Source: Siphonodentalium dalli
Taxonomy: Eukaryota > Mollusca > Scaphopoda > Gadilida > Siphonodentaliidae
NCBI GenBank assembly: GCA_032622095.1
Contig: CP136068.1
Coordinates: 925,607 to 989,606, forward strand
DNA: 64,000 bases
Direction of reading: 5' to 3'
How positions within the stretch are numbered: the stretch's first letter is position 1; each line of letters opens with the position of its first letter. This document shows, piece after piece, positions 11,021 to 22,326 of the stretch. Below the pieces are notes generated by a model. The model ran no database searches and had not been told where the DNA came from. It saw only the letters and a list, made by a program, of their open reading frames with translations. The position numbers and the translations under genes are program-made.

Positions 11021-12404
11021 ATACTCAGCCATCGTTATCAAGTGCATCCGCCAATTCACGCTCAGCCAGTTTTGATCGTCTTATTAAGGACTGTGACATT
11101 TCAGGCCATGCGCACGGTGTAGATATGAAACAATATGTGATCCTCCGTATATAGTATAAGTATAGGCCGATAGGGTATCATATAATATGAGATCCTCGTC
11201 TCAGGAGTCACTCGTAGCTCAATAAAGGCAGGATCATATATCAAAATGAGAGAATATGGTAATCCCATGAAAAGGGGGTCACCATATCCTCTCATTTTGA
11301 TATGTGATCTAAAATAAGAAAATATTTTTAGTAACTAAATAACGGAGATATTTGAAGGTTTTTTTTTTTGACGAAATAACGGACATACCACCATACCCAC
11401 CCAAGGGAAGAATTTGACTTATATTTCTCCAGAGTTGATCTATTGTGGTGTTGAAATTTCTCATATAAATCGCCGTTATTTCGTCAAGAACATTATTTAT
11501 AGAGCTATTACCCTTCATATAAAATCACTAAAAACAGATAAAGATCGCATATCAAAACCTAAGTTATCCTCCGTAGGATCAGATATCGTTTATAGTCTAC
11601 ACTCGTGCGCATTATATAGGTGCAGCCGACATTTTTATTCTCGAAATGAGTTCGTTATAACTTCATTTATATATATCTTAATACATGAGTTTGGTCATTA
11701 TTGTCCATACAAAGTGTTTTGTTTTTTATATCACTACCAGGAAAATTGGAGTATTGAGGGGGAACATGCTGAATGTTCTGGCGTTTGCGGCTTTAAGTCT
11801 ATTTCAACCTCGACTAAATGATCACGACTAACCATGATCATGTTTCCGTCAATAGACCAGAATAACTTAATGTGTTCTGGCTGAGATCATTCCACATATC
11901 TAAGACGTATAAAGCATCATATGGTGACTATATATGGTATTCCTCGTTCATACTAGTATGTCCGCCTCAACAAATATGGTAAGAAGTCACTTCGACAAGT
12001 GAATTCATACCATATAGTTGTTGCGAGGGACTCGCCCGTAAACCGAGCACCATGAGAGGGTAGACTCGTAAAACGATTAGCCGGCTTCATCCATGAATAA
12101 ATCCGATGACTCCGGGGGGGGGGGGGGATGATGTATGTAAGAAATTGGATTGAAACTACCGTGGATTATATGCAGAATTAGATACCCTGAATTCGTTATT
12201 GGGGTGTCATATGGATGTTGAAAAGTTCTTTTGATTCCTCTGATAGAAAAGACACCAGCAATGCATAAAGAGGCGCCAAATTCGCTCTCAGAGCACTTAA
12301 CATAAAAAAAAAATCCACTCTCGGGAGGGGGACACCCCCTCCCCCATCTCAGGCCTGCGTGCTTGGAGCCCCCCCCCCTATTTGGGGATCCTAGCTACGC
12401 GCCT
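11021..12404 (+). other. hAT 3' noncoding region with hairpins
   Basis: No coding sequence is recognised. It contains a hairpin of about 78 bp at 11232-11309 (arms around atatcaaaatgagag / ctctcattttgatat), an inverted pair of 'tatggt' blocks around 11925-12020, a G tract near 12114, and C/G-rich subterminal sequence at 12310-12404 ending in the TIR. Confidence 0.6.
11232..11309. repeat. Hairpin (inverted repeat) in hAT 3' region
   Basis: Arms of about 30 nt with few mismatches around a loop containing aatcccatgaaaaggggg. It could be a small MITE or a structural element, and it has no other copy in the window. Confidence 0.7.
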
Positions 12405-12420
12405 GGTGGGCATTACTGTA

Positions 12421-12960
12421 GTTCCCTTAGGAAATATTCAGATAATAAGTTCAACAACCATAGAATTCTCCTACACTTGTATTATCTTTTCGTCTCGCTG
12501 TCTTCTGCTCGTATATTGTAGCTTTGTATGACCTGCATATGTGAGTAAATGGGGGATGCCCAATGACACTCGAGTCCACGACAAGAGGTACAATTTCTTG
12601 CCCACCGGAAGCTGACATAAGCTAATGATAGGGCGAGCACACTGCTGTATAGGCAGTTTCAGAATCAGTCAGAAAGTTGAAATCAAATAAGCAAGAAAGC
12701 CCCACGTCCTTCGGTATATTGGTACTGAGTGAGTTTACCATATATATATACATGTATCGTACCTTAATTAAATTAAATTATACATTTTCCAAATTTGATT
12801 GGTGTTGTCCCATCCATAACAGTAAAAATTAAGTTAATTTCGCACAAGTAAGATATATATACATATGCATGATATATAAAGCACTGACAGCTACTGGGTT
12901 CCATGCGAGTTGAATATAAACATTCTTTATATTGAGTTCATTAATTATATGTTTCTTTTA
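12421..12960. other. Unassigned intergenic stretch
   Basis: AT-rich with short TA runs near 12740 and 12855. No gene or repeat partner seen. Confidence 0.4.
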
Positions 12961-12967
12961 TCTTAAT

Positions 12968-14288
12968 CGGGGGGGGGGGGGGGTAGGAAAAAAATTCCAG
13001 GCATGTATGATCATTTTAATTTTTTCCGGCCTCAGGGGACCCACCCACCCAATTTCTTGTTTCCGGCCTTTTTTTCCAGGCAATTTTGGACACCCACCCT
13101 TTTTTTTTCCGTTTCAGGAATTTTTTTCCAGTCAGTTTTGGACACCCACCCCCCTAAAATTTGAGAAAATTATCAATTGACCAACCAAATAGCTGATTAT
13201 CCCTGGTTATCCTGCATTATAATAGTTTATTGCGCGAGATTTTAATAGAACAGTGCATAATGAAGATAACGATACTATTTGAATTTATCATAAAAGTGTC
13301 ATTAATCAAGAAATGTGTCAACATAATCACATTTCTGGGGATAGGCAGAGTGCCAAAGTTTTTATTAACATTCATTTTCATAATATATAGTCACATGATC
13401 TAGTCACATAATCACATTTGAGTATTCTACAGACTACATGGTACAACACATTTCAGATTATTTGATATTTTGATTTACTGTGATATATTGCTTGAACCAA
13501 ATTGTTTATCAAAACATGTGGAAATACAACTGTTCATCCCAGTTTGAAGAATAATGATAATGCTAATACCAAACATAACCATGATATACCCGCATGAATC
13601 TTCTTGGGGCATCTCAGAAACCAGAACTGAGGAAACATGTTATAGCATGTAATGGCAGGCTGGTAGCCACTGCCTGAACTAATAGGCTTCGGTATAATTG
13701 GGAATAACATATGGATGGATAGCCCAATCTCACGATATCAGTGACGATAAAATCTTTGTTACTGTGATTAACATTACAAGCTGATCCACATTAACTTGGA
13801 AAACAATTTGAAATTGTTCAAGCTGGCCCGGCTGGCCTTCAATTTATATGTTAAGATTTTATGTTTTACGTTGTCAAAAGTCTATTTTATTCCATTATTT
13901 ATTATATCTTTATTTCCATGTCACATATGGTCAAGTGTGCTTTCATTTTATTGCTTATTTTCAGCTGTTCTTATTTTGTTGTATCAGTAGATGGAATCCT
14001 GATTAAATTTTATTTTTCCAATAGCGCAGTTTCTTGTTCTATCAAGTTGAATTTGGGTTATTGTTGGCCATTGTGCAACTGATCCAACTTCTGATAACCT
14101 GTATATATAGTATAGCATTGCTATTAACTATATATGACCTGCTTCTGTTCAAAACACATCAAAATAAGACTCAATAGCAGAAATGGAAAAACATTTTGGC
14201 ACATGTAAAACAAACTGTTTTTCGCCCGAGAGACACCCACCCACCCCATTATATGTGCCTGGAATTTGTTTTGCCCCCCCCCCCCCCG
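12968..14288. mobile_element. Non-autonomous TIR element with poly-G ends
   Basis: The left end is C then 15 G, then (after a few bases) AATTCCAGGCA. The right end in complement is C then 14 G and AATTCCAGGCA. A 7-bp direct repeat TCTTAAT flanks it (12961-12967 and 14289-14295). Length is 1321 bp. The interior contains short open frames at 13796-14082 rich in hydrophobic residues, without a recognised domain. Confidence 0.72.
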
Positions 14289-14493
14289 TCTTAATGAGAG
14301 ATTTCTTATGTCTTGGCTTCCACAAACTATCTCAAACTAAGATATTATTGGTGGTGTGATTTGTCGTCTGGGCATTCCTCCAAATTAATAACAGACCATT
14401 CCAATGTATACGTTTATAACTGAATGGGAGAGAATCCATTCAGTAAAGAAATGGTTAAAAGAGCAGACCCGGTGGTCTAAATTAAGTGATTAA

Positions 14494-14985
14494 AGGTGCT
14501 CAATCCGATAAAACTCCTCTCAATTACTATTTCAATGGTATTTTAAAGGTACTCAATCCTATTTGATGGTCCCCATATCATCAGATTCCAACAACAATTT
14601 TTGAAATGCCGCTTCAATTATCAGAATCGATTAATTGCCCAAAAATAATGCTAACCAGTCAAATATAGTATAAAAATGCCCAAAACATGTTATTTATCAA
14701 CATTTTGTTCAAAAATATTTGGTGGATTGTCAAATATCTAACACTCAAAGCCACATGTTTTTAGAGTTATCCATCGTCATCCGCAATTTGGTCCGAGACT
14801 GTCGGTTTGACAAATATTTGCCAGGCCACCAACAATTACATATGTCTCGGGAAATAACAAATTTCAAAAATCGATATCTGATCACTCTGAGCTTTGATGG
14901 GTGGGTTCCTCAAATATACCCCCACCCCCTCCCCGGAAGCAAAAAAATAGTAATTTGGGAGCGTTAATTCGGATTATGCATCTTA
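14494..14985. mobile_element. TTAA MITE, rearranged copy
   Basis: TTAAAGGTGCTCAATCCGATAA starts at 14490. A second terminus ttttaaaggtactcaatcc follows at about 14542, so two ends lie in tandem (one copy inserted in, or recombined with, another). The right part (14860-14960) matches the MITE body in degenerate form. Confidence 0.65.
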
Positions 14986-15882
14986 ATCTTAAAACAGAAA
15001 TAATACAATGATTGATTATTTATAATCTATTGTACAAATAATGAAATAAATAGATGGAGATTTGGTTGTAAAAGCAGATAAATGTTGGAGATAAATATAA
15101 AGACCTTTAAGATGGGTATGCAAATCTAAAGCAATGAAGATTCTTACAGAAGTTGTACAGAATGTCTGATACCCACAATTTCTGCATCTGAGGCATTATT
15201 AGAATAAATTAAATCTTTGAAGTTTTCACATCTATAGACGTGCCATTCGTGTTGAGTTTGTCGAGTTCAAATTGTAAGATGACAGAAATGTGGCATGAGC
15301 GGTGTTACAATTTTGCATCATGTTGAGAGGCTTTACTCGGCACTGAGTCAGCAGTTCCCTTCTTTCACAACTACGGATATGGATGTCCATACATCCTTGT
15401 TGCATCGTAAGTGCGATAACTAAAAAATTTACATAATCAAATTTGAATCATAACTTATACTCATGAATCTCTTGGTTGAGTTTGAAAAACCAGTTCTACC
15501 CAAAAAAAATTTCAGGAATTATGTCCCCTCGATTGTTTACTGGGTGTTTATTTCATGACGTAAGCACAATAACTTTAATAAATGTAATCCAATCAAATTT
15601 GGATTATGACTTCTAATTATGAGTCTCTTGGATGAGTTTGAATTTGAAAACCAGTCATGCCAATTCTTTTGACGGAACTACATCATGTTGACGTTGCCAA
15701 TAGTGTTGACATACATTATGGAAACGATCTGCGATCAACGATCTTCAGTGATCTCCCAAAAATTACGAGTTTTTCATCAGATCTAAATCACAATTATGGT
15801 AGTTATATCTGCAATGGAGGCCACATGCAAGAATTGAACTCATCGGACACAAGGTTATGAAATAAATACAGAACACAACTGG
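14986..15882. other. Unassigned intergenic stretch
   Basis: AT-rich. Two loosely similar segments (around 15420-15510 and 15560-15655, sharing 'atcaaatttg...cataact' and 'ctcttggttgagtttgaa'-like words) suggest an old local duplication. No gene is seen. Confidence 0.45.
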
Positions 15883-16285
15883 TATCATAATCTCAAACTT
15901 TTATTGAACTGGTTGCAGATGGTGCATAATTTAATTCCACTCTAACTCCGCTCACGTGAAATATATCCTTGCACCCTCTGCAACTCACTCGATAAAAGAT
16001 TCTAGTAGGACCCTGCGATTATTCGAGATTCGATTCGATGTCAATATTGGCGTTGTGACAGCCAATTTAACTATAATTGAATATAAAATTTTCCCCATCA
16101 TTGACACTATGTTGGATATCTTGCTCAGACTGATGATGAAATATAGAAGTGATGGATCCACGATATTTGTCATATGATAATTTTGTTTTATTAGAGGTTT
16201 GTTCACATAGGTATACTGTCAAAAAGATCACATAAGAGACAAAACTGTCCAAACAGGTCTGGCATTTTATTATTGGTTCAATGTG

Positions 16286-17344
16286 TCTTATTGGGATGAT
16301 GGTTATACATCTGTAAATCTTTATGTAAATATATCGCTAGTTAGTGTCAAGATATTATACCATGAATATGTCTGCAGATTATGCGGTATTGATATCAAAC
16401 TGAGATCAAAATTAATGATTAACTGCAAAATGCATAATTATTTTTGCACATGCACATAACTGCACTTTGAAACAATTTACTTCAATTAATAAAACATAAT
16501 CGAAATGTACATGTAAAAGTTTTTGAATGAGCGGACAAGTGCCGATTCGCAGGGCCCTAGATTCTAGATTCAGATGTGTATTATATTCTGTCTATTTAAC
16601 ATGGAGCATGAAAGCTTGTGACACCTGCTATATGAAAGCTCCAGTGAATTTATGACAGGCGATATGAATACCATTGACGTCACATGACATTTAAAAATGT
16701 GTAATAAGAACAGAACAACATGTGTTAATGGGTTTGTTGATACAGCACTTGTGCCATCACGGATGGATAGAACGCGAGGCTGCGCCATATTTGTCAAACG
16801 GTAAAACCCATTAAAGGCCCATATAATTTTCGAACCCCCAGATCACATATATAAAAGATATGCCATATTATATACCATTTGAAAGAGGAAGCACCAAAAC
16901 ATTGTATTATCAACTTATCCGGTGTAATAGACTGTGAACATGTTGTTTTTGTTGAGTTAAACGTGTTTTCATCATCCAGATTGTATTAAAAAGTGTATTA
17001 TTTTCAATGGAGGGGGAATAACACTATATCTTAAATATCGAGTTATTCCCCTCCCATTGAAAATTCATCTTTAGTTTGAATTCTGTTGCATTCTGGGAGC
17101 CAACACGGGGGAAATCATACTATGATCTCCGCTGTTTTCTATTTCTCTATGGGCACCTTCTGAGACACAGATGTTTCAAATGGTGATGAATTATAGTATT
17201 TTAATCATATTTTATGGCATAGATTGTTATTAAAACCGTATATCAAGTCACTATAAAAAAAATAATGGGTGACTTGAAAATTAAGTGAACCTTTAACACA
17301 TGTGTCGTTCTGTGTATTTACGTTGTTCTAATCTGACATTAGGT
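16286..17344. other. Copy-1-specific insertion
   Basis: Present between ggttcaatg and gcagaaactc, which are adjacent in the paralogue at 56752-56754. It contains the TTAA MITE at 16815-17292. Its own termini were not resolved. Confidence 0.6.
16815..17292. mobile_element. TTAA-flanked MITE, third subfamily
   Basis: The ends are AGGCCCATATAATTTTCGA and (complement) AGGTTCACTTAATTTTCAA, with TTAA at 16811-16814 and 17293-17296. A strong hairpin (arms around ATTTTCAATGG...GGGGAATAAC) lies at about 16990-17065. A left-end fragment of the same subfamily is at about 40920-40960. Confidence 0.75.
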
Positions 17345-17357
17345 GCAGAAACTCAAT

Positions 17358-17434
17358 TAGTCTGCTTGAACTAAAACCAGCTAAGATATTGGGATAGTGA
17401 GATGCTAGTTTTTAAAACGAGCAGACTTGGACTA
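17358..17434. mobile_element. 77-bp miniature element related to the 931-bp TIR element
   Basis: The ends TAGTCTGCTTG and CAGACTTGGACTA are related to the 17488 element, and the interior 'actaaaaccagctaagat' matches that element's TIR. It is flanked by AAACTCAA(T/G), present once in the paralogue at 56758-56766. Confidence 0.75.
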
Positions 17435-17487
17435 AAACTCAAGGTCCCAGAAACCATCTGAAAGGACAATAAATACAGCAAGCTACT

Positions 17488-18418
17488 TAGTCCAAGTCTT
17501 CTCGTACTAAAACTAGCTAAGATTTTGGGATGGAGATGCTAGTGTTTAGTCCGAGTTCCAGGCCCATGCATTTCTATGACACGAGTTACGCCCAGGATCT
17601 GTGGCGGGAATCTGTGCTGTATTTTACTCGATTTACCTAACAAAGCAATACATGATGCTATATACATCGGAAAGAGTGACATCTTATGGTCATAATGGTG
17701 TATAATAATCTAACTTTAATGTTAAATTACACATAGAATATTCCGGTTGATTGCCACAAACATCGTTGTTTTTTCTGTTTGTTTACTTAACTGAAAGCCG
17801 AACTCAGGTTCCGAAGAACTTCGGCATTGTCCGGTGTTTGTTTTGGCCGAGACGAATTTCGATACAAACAAAATGGCGGCCCCCATGATATTCTAATGGT
17901 CATTGTGTTTACACTGTTTTAAACTGTGAGATGGTTATAATTCCCGTAATTTATTTAATGTATTACATTTATATCTTCAATATGTATTTAATCTATGTAT
18001 TTATTTATTTATTGTCACGTATAATTACGATTACAATGGAGAATTCATCGTGCGTGGTTGATTGAAAATCTACGGAATATTTTCACCGGAAAATGCCGAA
18101 CGCAGTTCGCAAGGTCAACTGAGTTCGCATACTTTAAAAAATATGTAAACACTGCGGCAAAAGTTTCTTTTCACATTAAATTACCGCTTTCAATTCACAA
18201 CCGATGTGGGTTTCAGATCAAATAGCATGTCTTCTGCGGAAACTATCCGTTTATTGTAGCAATTGTGATATTTTATTTCATATAATTGTGGTTCTATTTG
18301 AGCGGGTCACTAACGCTTAAGTCGTGTCATAGAAATGCATGGGCCTGGAACTCGGACTAAACACTAGCATCTCCATCCCAAAATCTTAGCTAGTTTTAGT
18401 ACGAGAAGACTTGGACTA
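17488..18418. mobile_element. MULE-like non-autonomous element with 97-bp perfect TIRs
   Basis: The TIRs start TAGTCCAAGTCTTCTCGT and are identical for 97 bp (17488-17584 against 18322-18418). The 9-bp duplication CAAGCTACT flanks it (17479-17487, 18419-18427), and the paralogue at 56802-56810 has a single copy, which is a true empty site. A 9-bp duplication with long TIRs is typical of Mutator-like elements. The interior has no transposase. Confidence 0.9.
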
Positions 18419-19179
18419 CAAGCTACTAAGCAAATGACAGTCGATGATGCATGTGCATTACCTGTAATTACAATGGAACATGATTAGCTGAATTATGATT
18501 GAATGAAAATGAAAGGTCTACATTACAATTATTCCACATAATATGCGTTTCTATAAGAAAGCATTACTAATTTATACAAGACAGTCAATGACTGTGGGGT
18601 AGCTCACCAGACTGTAAAGACTGAGAAGACTGGGACTCTGATGACTACAACAGTCAGTACTTGACAAAATCACTTAAGACAAATAGTTCTAAACATGGAC
18701 ATAGCTGGGGGTTCTCAGATGAGCAGGGCTCTTCATCTTGAAATTTATAATTGCACACCACTGACAAATCTGCAACCCCTTACCCTTTTTAAACAAGACA
18801 ACCAGACCACAGTACTAAGTTCACAAAATTTATTTCGCACTTCCCTCTTTTTAAAACTGGTACCGGTACAATATTGATTTCCCTCAAAAGTTTCTTGAAA
18901 AATTACCACATTTGAACAAATCTGAACCCCGGTCACCCAAGGATCCTCCATACCAAATATAAGTTAAATAGGCCCAATGGTTCTTGAGAAGAAATTATTT
19001 TTAAAAATCATTGGAGGGAAAGAGTAATTAATACCTATTTGAACAAATCTGATGGTGAGTCACCTAGGGAACATCCACACCAAAATATATAAACCCATTG
19101 GGTCTTTAATATGGATCTGGAGAAAAAACAATTCAAGGTATGATTTCAACTGGATGAGCGGTGGTGAAGAAAATAATAT

Positions 19180-20010
19180 GGGAACAGCCAAGTCTGAATT
19201 TAGTGTGTCTGACATTTGCAGAATGAGGTCACCAAAGGGTGAATTTAATGACACTATTCCGCAAGGTAGGCTAGCATCATGGAATTCACCCTCTGGGGAC
19301 CTCATTATAATTAGGCCTCAACTGTCATGGGAAACCTAGGAACAGATTGTAGTTCTCCAGTTGAAGTTGGTGATATGCACCCATTGAGCACTTTGATTAT
19401 GCATTGTATCTTCTGTACAATAGGGGATGTAGAAACTGAACAGAAGGGAAAAAGTAACTAAAAAATGTCAATTTGATACTCTAGATACTTCCCAGAAGAT
19501 GAGGCCTAAGCTAATTAGGTCCATGGAGGGTGTATTTGGTGATGTTAGCCTGCTGTACGGGATAGCATCACTAAATTCACCCTCTGTGGACCTCATTCTG
19601 ACATTAATACAGGCTTGGGAACAGCAGTTTGTTTTAATTTGATAACGAAAATAAACACCAGTGCTAGCAGTTGTTTACACAAGCCTGTCAGATGACATCT
19701 ACTATTCTAATCTCAATTAATGACCTTTGTCTCTCTGCAGAGCTTTAATATCTGCTTCTGGTGAGAGAGGTAAGTTGGAAATTGGGAGATGATATGGGGT
19801 GGAAGGGCTGTTGATTGGGGGCAGGGTGGGTGTCTCAGATGAGCTAATTGAAGAGCATAGAGTGGTTCCTGTGAAGTCTGGACCGCAGCACACTTCAGAA
19901 TGATGACAATTACACCGCTGACTTGGACGTCTGCAGAATGAGGACCCCAGAGGGGGGGATTTAGTTATTCTACCCCACACAGCAGACGAACATCACTAAA
20001 TTCACCCTAT
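19180..20010. repeat. Cluster of GAGGTCCCC hairpin repeats
   Basis: At least three copies (about 19215-19310, 19500-19595, 19925-20010) of an imperfect hairpin. One arm reads like GAGGTCCCCAAAAGGTGAAT and the other is its complement (ATTCACCCTCTGGGGACCTC). Further copies lie at 57735-57820, 59860-59945 and 60370-60445. It looks like a tiny foldback MITE or a diverged local amplification. Confidence 0.65.
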
Positions 20011-20214
20011 TTAGAAATATGTGTTTTCTTTTTCAGTTTAGTTTCTCTATATCCCCAAATTGGTAGATGGCACAATGCATAATTGAGGTACCCTTATGGG
20101 TGCACATCACCATCTTCATCATCTGGGAACTTAAATTTGTGTTTAGGTCTCCCATAGCAGATGAGGTCAGGCAGAATGAGGCCTGGACGTTGATCTCTAG
20201 CTAAGAATTTAAAC

Positions 20215-21120
20215 CAACAGAACTAGCTTATTATCTTCAATCGCTGCCATCGCAAACAATGACCGTAAACTATACTGCATGGATTATTCATCCTTTCTGG
20301 TTGCTCCTCCTCCAGTATGTTAGCTCCTCAGACCGCTAGCCATGTCAGGATTAGATGGACTCCTCACCAATATTACTCTTCCATTTGTTCTCGCTGATAC
20401 GTTTGAGCCACCATAACTAGCTTCTTATCTTGAATCGGGCCATCGCAAGCAATTCTTCATCCTTTCTGGTTGCTCCTCCTCCAGTATGTTAGCTCCTCAG
20501 ACCACTAGCCATGTCAGGATTAGATGAACTCCTCACCTGTATTACTGTTCCATTCGTTCACTCAGATACGTTTGAACCACCATAACTAGCTTCTAATCTT
20601 GAATCGTAAGCAATGACAGTTTTAAGTACTGCACGGATTCTTCAATCTTTCTGGATGTTCCTACTCCAGTATGTTAACTCCTCAGACCACTAGCCATGTC
20701 AGGATTAGATGGACTCCTCACCAATATTACTCGTCCATTTGTTCTCGCTGATACGTTTGAGCAACCATAACTAGCTTCTTATCTTGAATCGGGCCATCGA
20801 AAGCAATTCTTCATCCTTTCTGGTTGCTCCTCCTCCAGTATGTTAGCTCCTCAGACCGCTAGCCATGTCAGGATTAGATGGACTCCTCACCAATATTACT
20901 CTTCCATTCGTTCACTCCGATATGTAACTCAGTCAAATTTTGATACTTTTCTAAAAACCACAATAGTTGGCTTATTATCTTCATTAGCAAGCAATTATCT
21001 TTTTATCTACTACATGGCTTCTTTATACTTTCTGATTACACCTACTCCAAAATGTTACTTCAGACCACTAGCCATGTCAGGATCAGATGGAATGATCAAC
21101 AATTTAAGTGTTCAGTCCGA
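20215..21120 (+). repeat. Tandem repeat, about 5 units of 165-185 bp
   Basis: The units share 'aactagcttcttatcttgaatcg', 'tcctttctggttgctcctcctccagtatgttagctcctcagac' and 'tagccatgtcaggattagatgga' blocks, listed here in part only. The last unit (20960-21120) is the most diverged. It lies 60 bp beyond the stop codon of the gene at 21184. Confidence 0.85.
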
Positions 21121-21183
21121 CCATGTCTAATGATTGTAGCCAACACTAGAGCAGATCAATAATCAATCAAGCTGCAAAGAACA

Positions 21184-22092
21184 TTATACAGATTTTGGAG
21201 GCTCCATCACTAGCTTACGATTGGCCAATTTTTCCCACAAGCCGACTCTTGTCACACATTCCTTGGTAGTAGAACTCACAGCTTTTTCGAGAGCTATCTT
21301 CCACTCCTCAACAAGGGCCTGAACGACTATTTTATCCTCAGGTGTATATCTCCTATAATACTGTTCATGTATGGTGAACAAAACTGCCGGGGTGACATAG
21401 TCTACTCCCCTGAGTTCACGTTCAGTCCTGGATGCCACCATATCTATTATACTTTCTTGCGCATATTCATTCGGCATGTTGGCACCCCCGCTTATACTCT
21501 GGGTGATGCGGGTTGTTCGCATAGTGTGACTCCAGTGATTCTTTCCAAGCCTCATCTTCAGCATCATTTAACTGACGATAGGCGCCAGTCTTGCCAAACA
21601 TAACTCCATAGCCGAGAGCCTCAGGAATACCATACTTACTAAGGTCATGAATTTCAGCTAAACGTTTCATATTTTGTGGTAGCTTAACCTTCGCGACATT
21701 AGCTACTAATGCGTGAACCCAACTAATCCACATTCGGTGTGAAGCAGTTGTTGAATAATGTTTGTGTACGTTGTTCCTAATTAATATCTCATAAATTTTG
21801 TCTATTAATTTAGAATCACGAGTTTCTTCTAAAGGAAATTTTTTTTCTAACATTTGCAATTGTTCCAGACATCTTTGGCCTTCCTGACCTGGGACAGGTG
21901 GTATATCTTTGAAAGTTCCGCTAACCCATTTCTCTTGAATCGTCTTCAACGCTGCCACCGTGGCTGGTTTATCATCTCGAATCGCTTTGAGGTCATCCTT
22001 CGACAAATCGTCTAGTGTTGGGCAAACCCCTGCCATCATTGAAGGTTTATCTTCTCCAACTTGGAATCTACCAAGGCACGATTGCTGTGATC
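21184..22092 (-). CDS. HD-like metalloenzyme (DUF5662-like), last exon, one frameshift
   Basis: The frame reads from a 3' splice site (tttcacttccag|GA at 22093/22092) to TAA at 21184-21186, about 300 codons. The core has HRMWISWVHAL, then RLAEIHDLSKYG near 21650, then SHYANNPHHPEY near 21510. A His, His-Asp and His/His-His spacing of this sort suggests a divalent-metal site as in HD-domain phosphohydrolases. This pattern resembles DUF5662-type proteins, for which I know no settled substrate. After the HH block the frame shifts by one base at a C5 run (plus 21485-21489; G5 in the gene) and continues with NMPNEYAQESIIDMVASR to the C terminus. The clean coding on both sides suggests an assembly error or a very recent allele. 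A Met-Met at about 22040 could be an alternative start. Upstream exons were not identified. It is the best host gene candidate in the window. Confidence 0.7.
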
Positions 22093-22326
22093 CTGGAAGT
22101 GAAATATTACAATATATTGTACTGTACAATGTACATGGCAATAAGTTACAATAATCCATACTAGACCACTCATCAGCAGATACTTAAACAATTCAAAACT
22201 AGAGGTGTGACTGTCCCAATGGGACTACGGATACCCCCCTGTTTTTAAAATACTAAGATGTTTCACATGTCAGTAAACATTTAGTTAAAATAATAAAATA
22301 ACAGTTCCCATTGCAGGTGTACAACC

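Larger units (their letters stand above)
3608..12405 (+). mobile_element. hAT DNA transposon, with nested insertions
   Basis: The terminal inverted repeats start CAGGCGCGTAG at both ends and are followed by G-rich or C-rich subterminal tracts. The flanking 8-bp duplication GTGGGCAT (3600-3607 and 12406-12413) is perfect and of hAT length. The element carries a plus-strand TTF-zinc-finger hAT transposase gene (8624-11020). Subtracting the 4.6 kb YR retrotransposon, the original element was about 4.2 kb, a usual autonomous hAT size. The transposase is broken, so this copy is not autonomous now. Confidence 0.95.
3497..12418 (+). mobile_element. TA-type MITE split by the hAT element
   Basis: The left piece is 3497-3607 and the right piece is 12414-12418 plus the target duplication. 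TA dinucleotides flank it at 3495-3496 and 12419-12420. The ends are CAGTAATGCCC and GGGCATTACTG. Removing the hAT insertion and one target copy would give a MITE of about 120 bp of the family found intact at 52173-52356. This is the outermost layer of a four-level nest. Confidence 0.85.
15883..19504 (+). repeat. Segmental duplication, copy 1
   Basis: Colinear with 53809-60654. Matched blocks: 15883-16285 with 53809-54192 and 56724-56752; 17345-17487 with 56753-56810; 18428-18570 with 56811-56905; 18580-18830 with 58653-58890; 19010-19504 with 59950-60654. Each copy has its own insertions. In copy 1 these are a 1.06 kb block at 16286-17344 and two 9-bp-duplication elements at 17358-17434 and 17488-18418. 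Confidence 0.85.
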
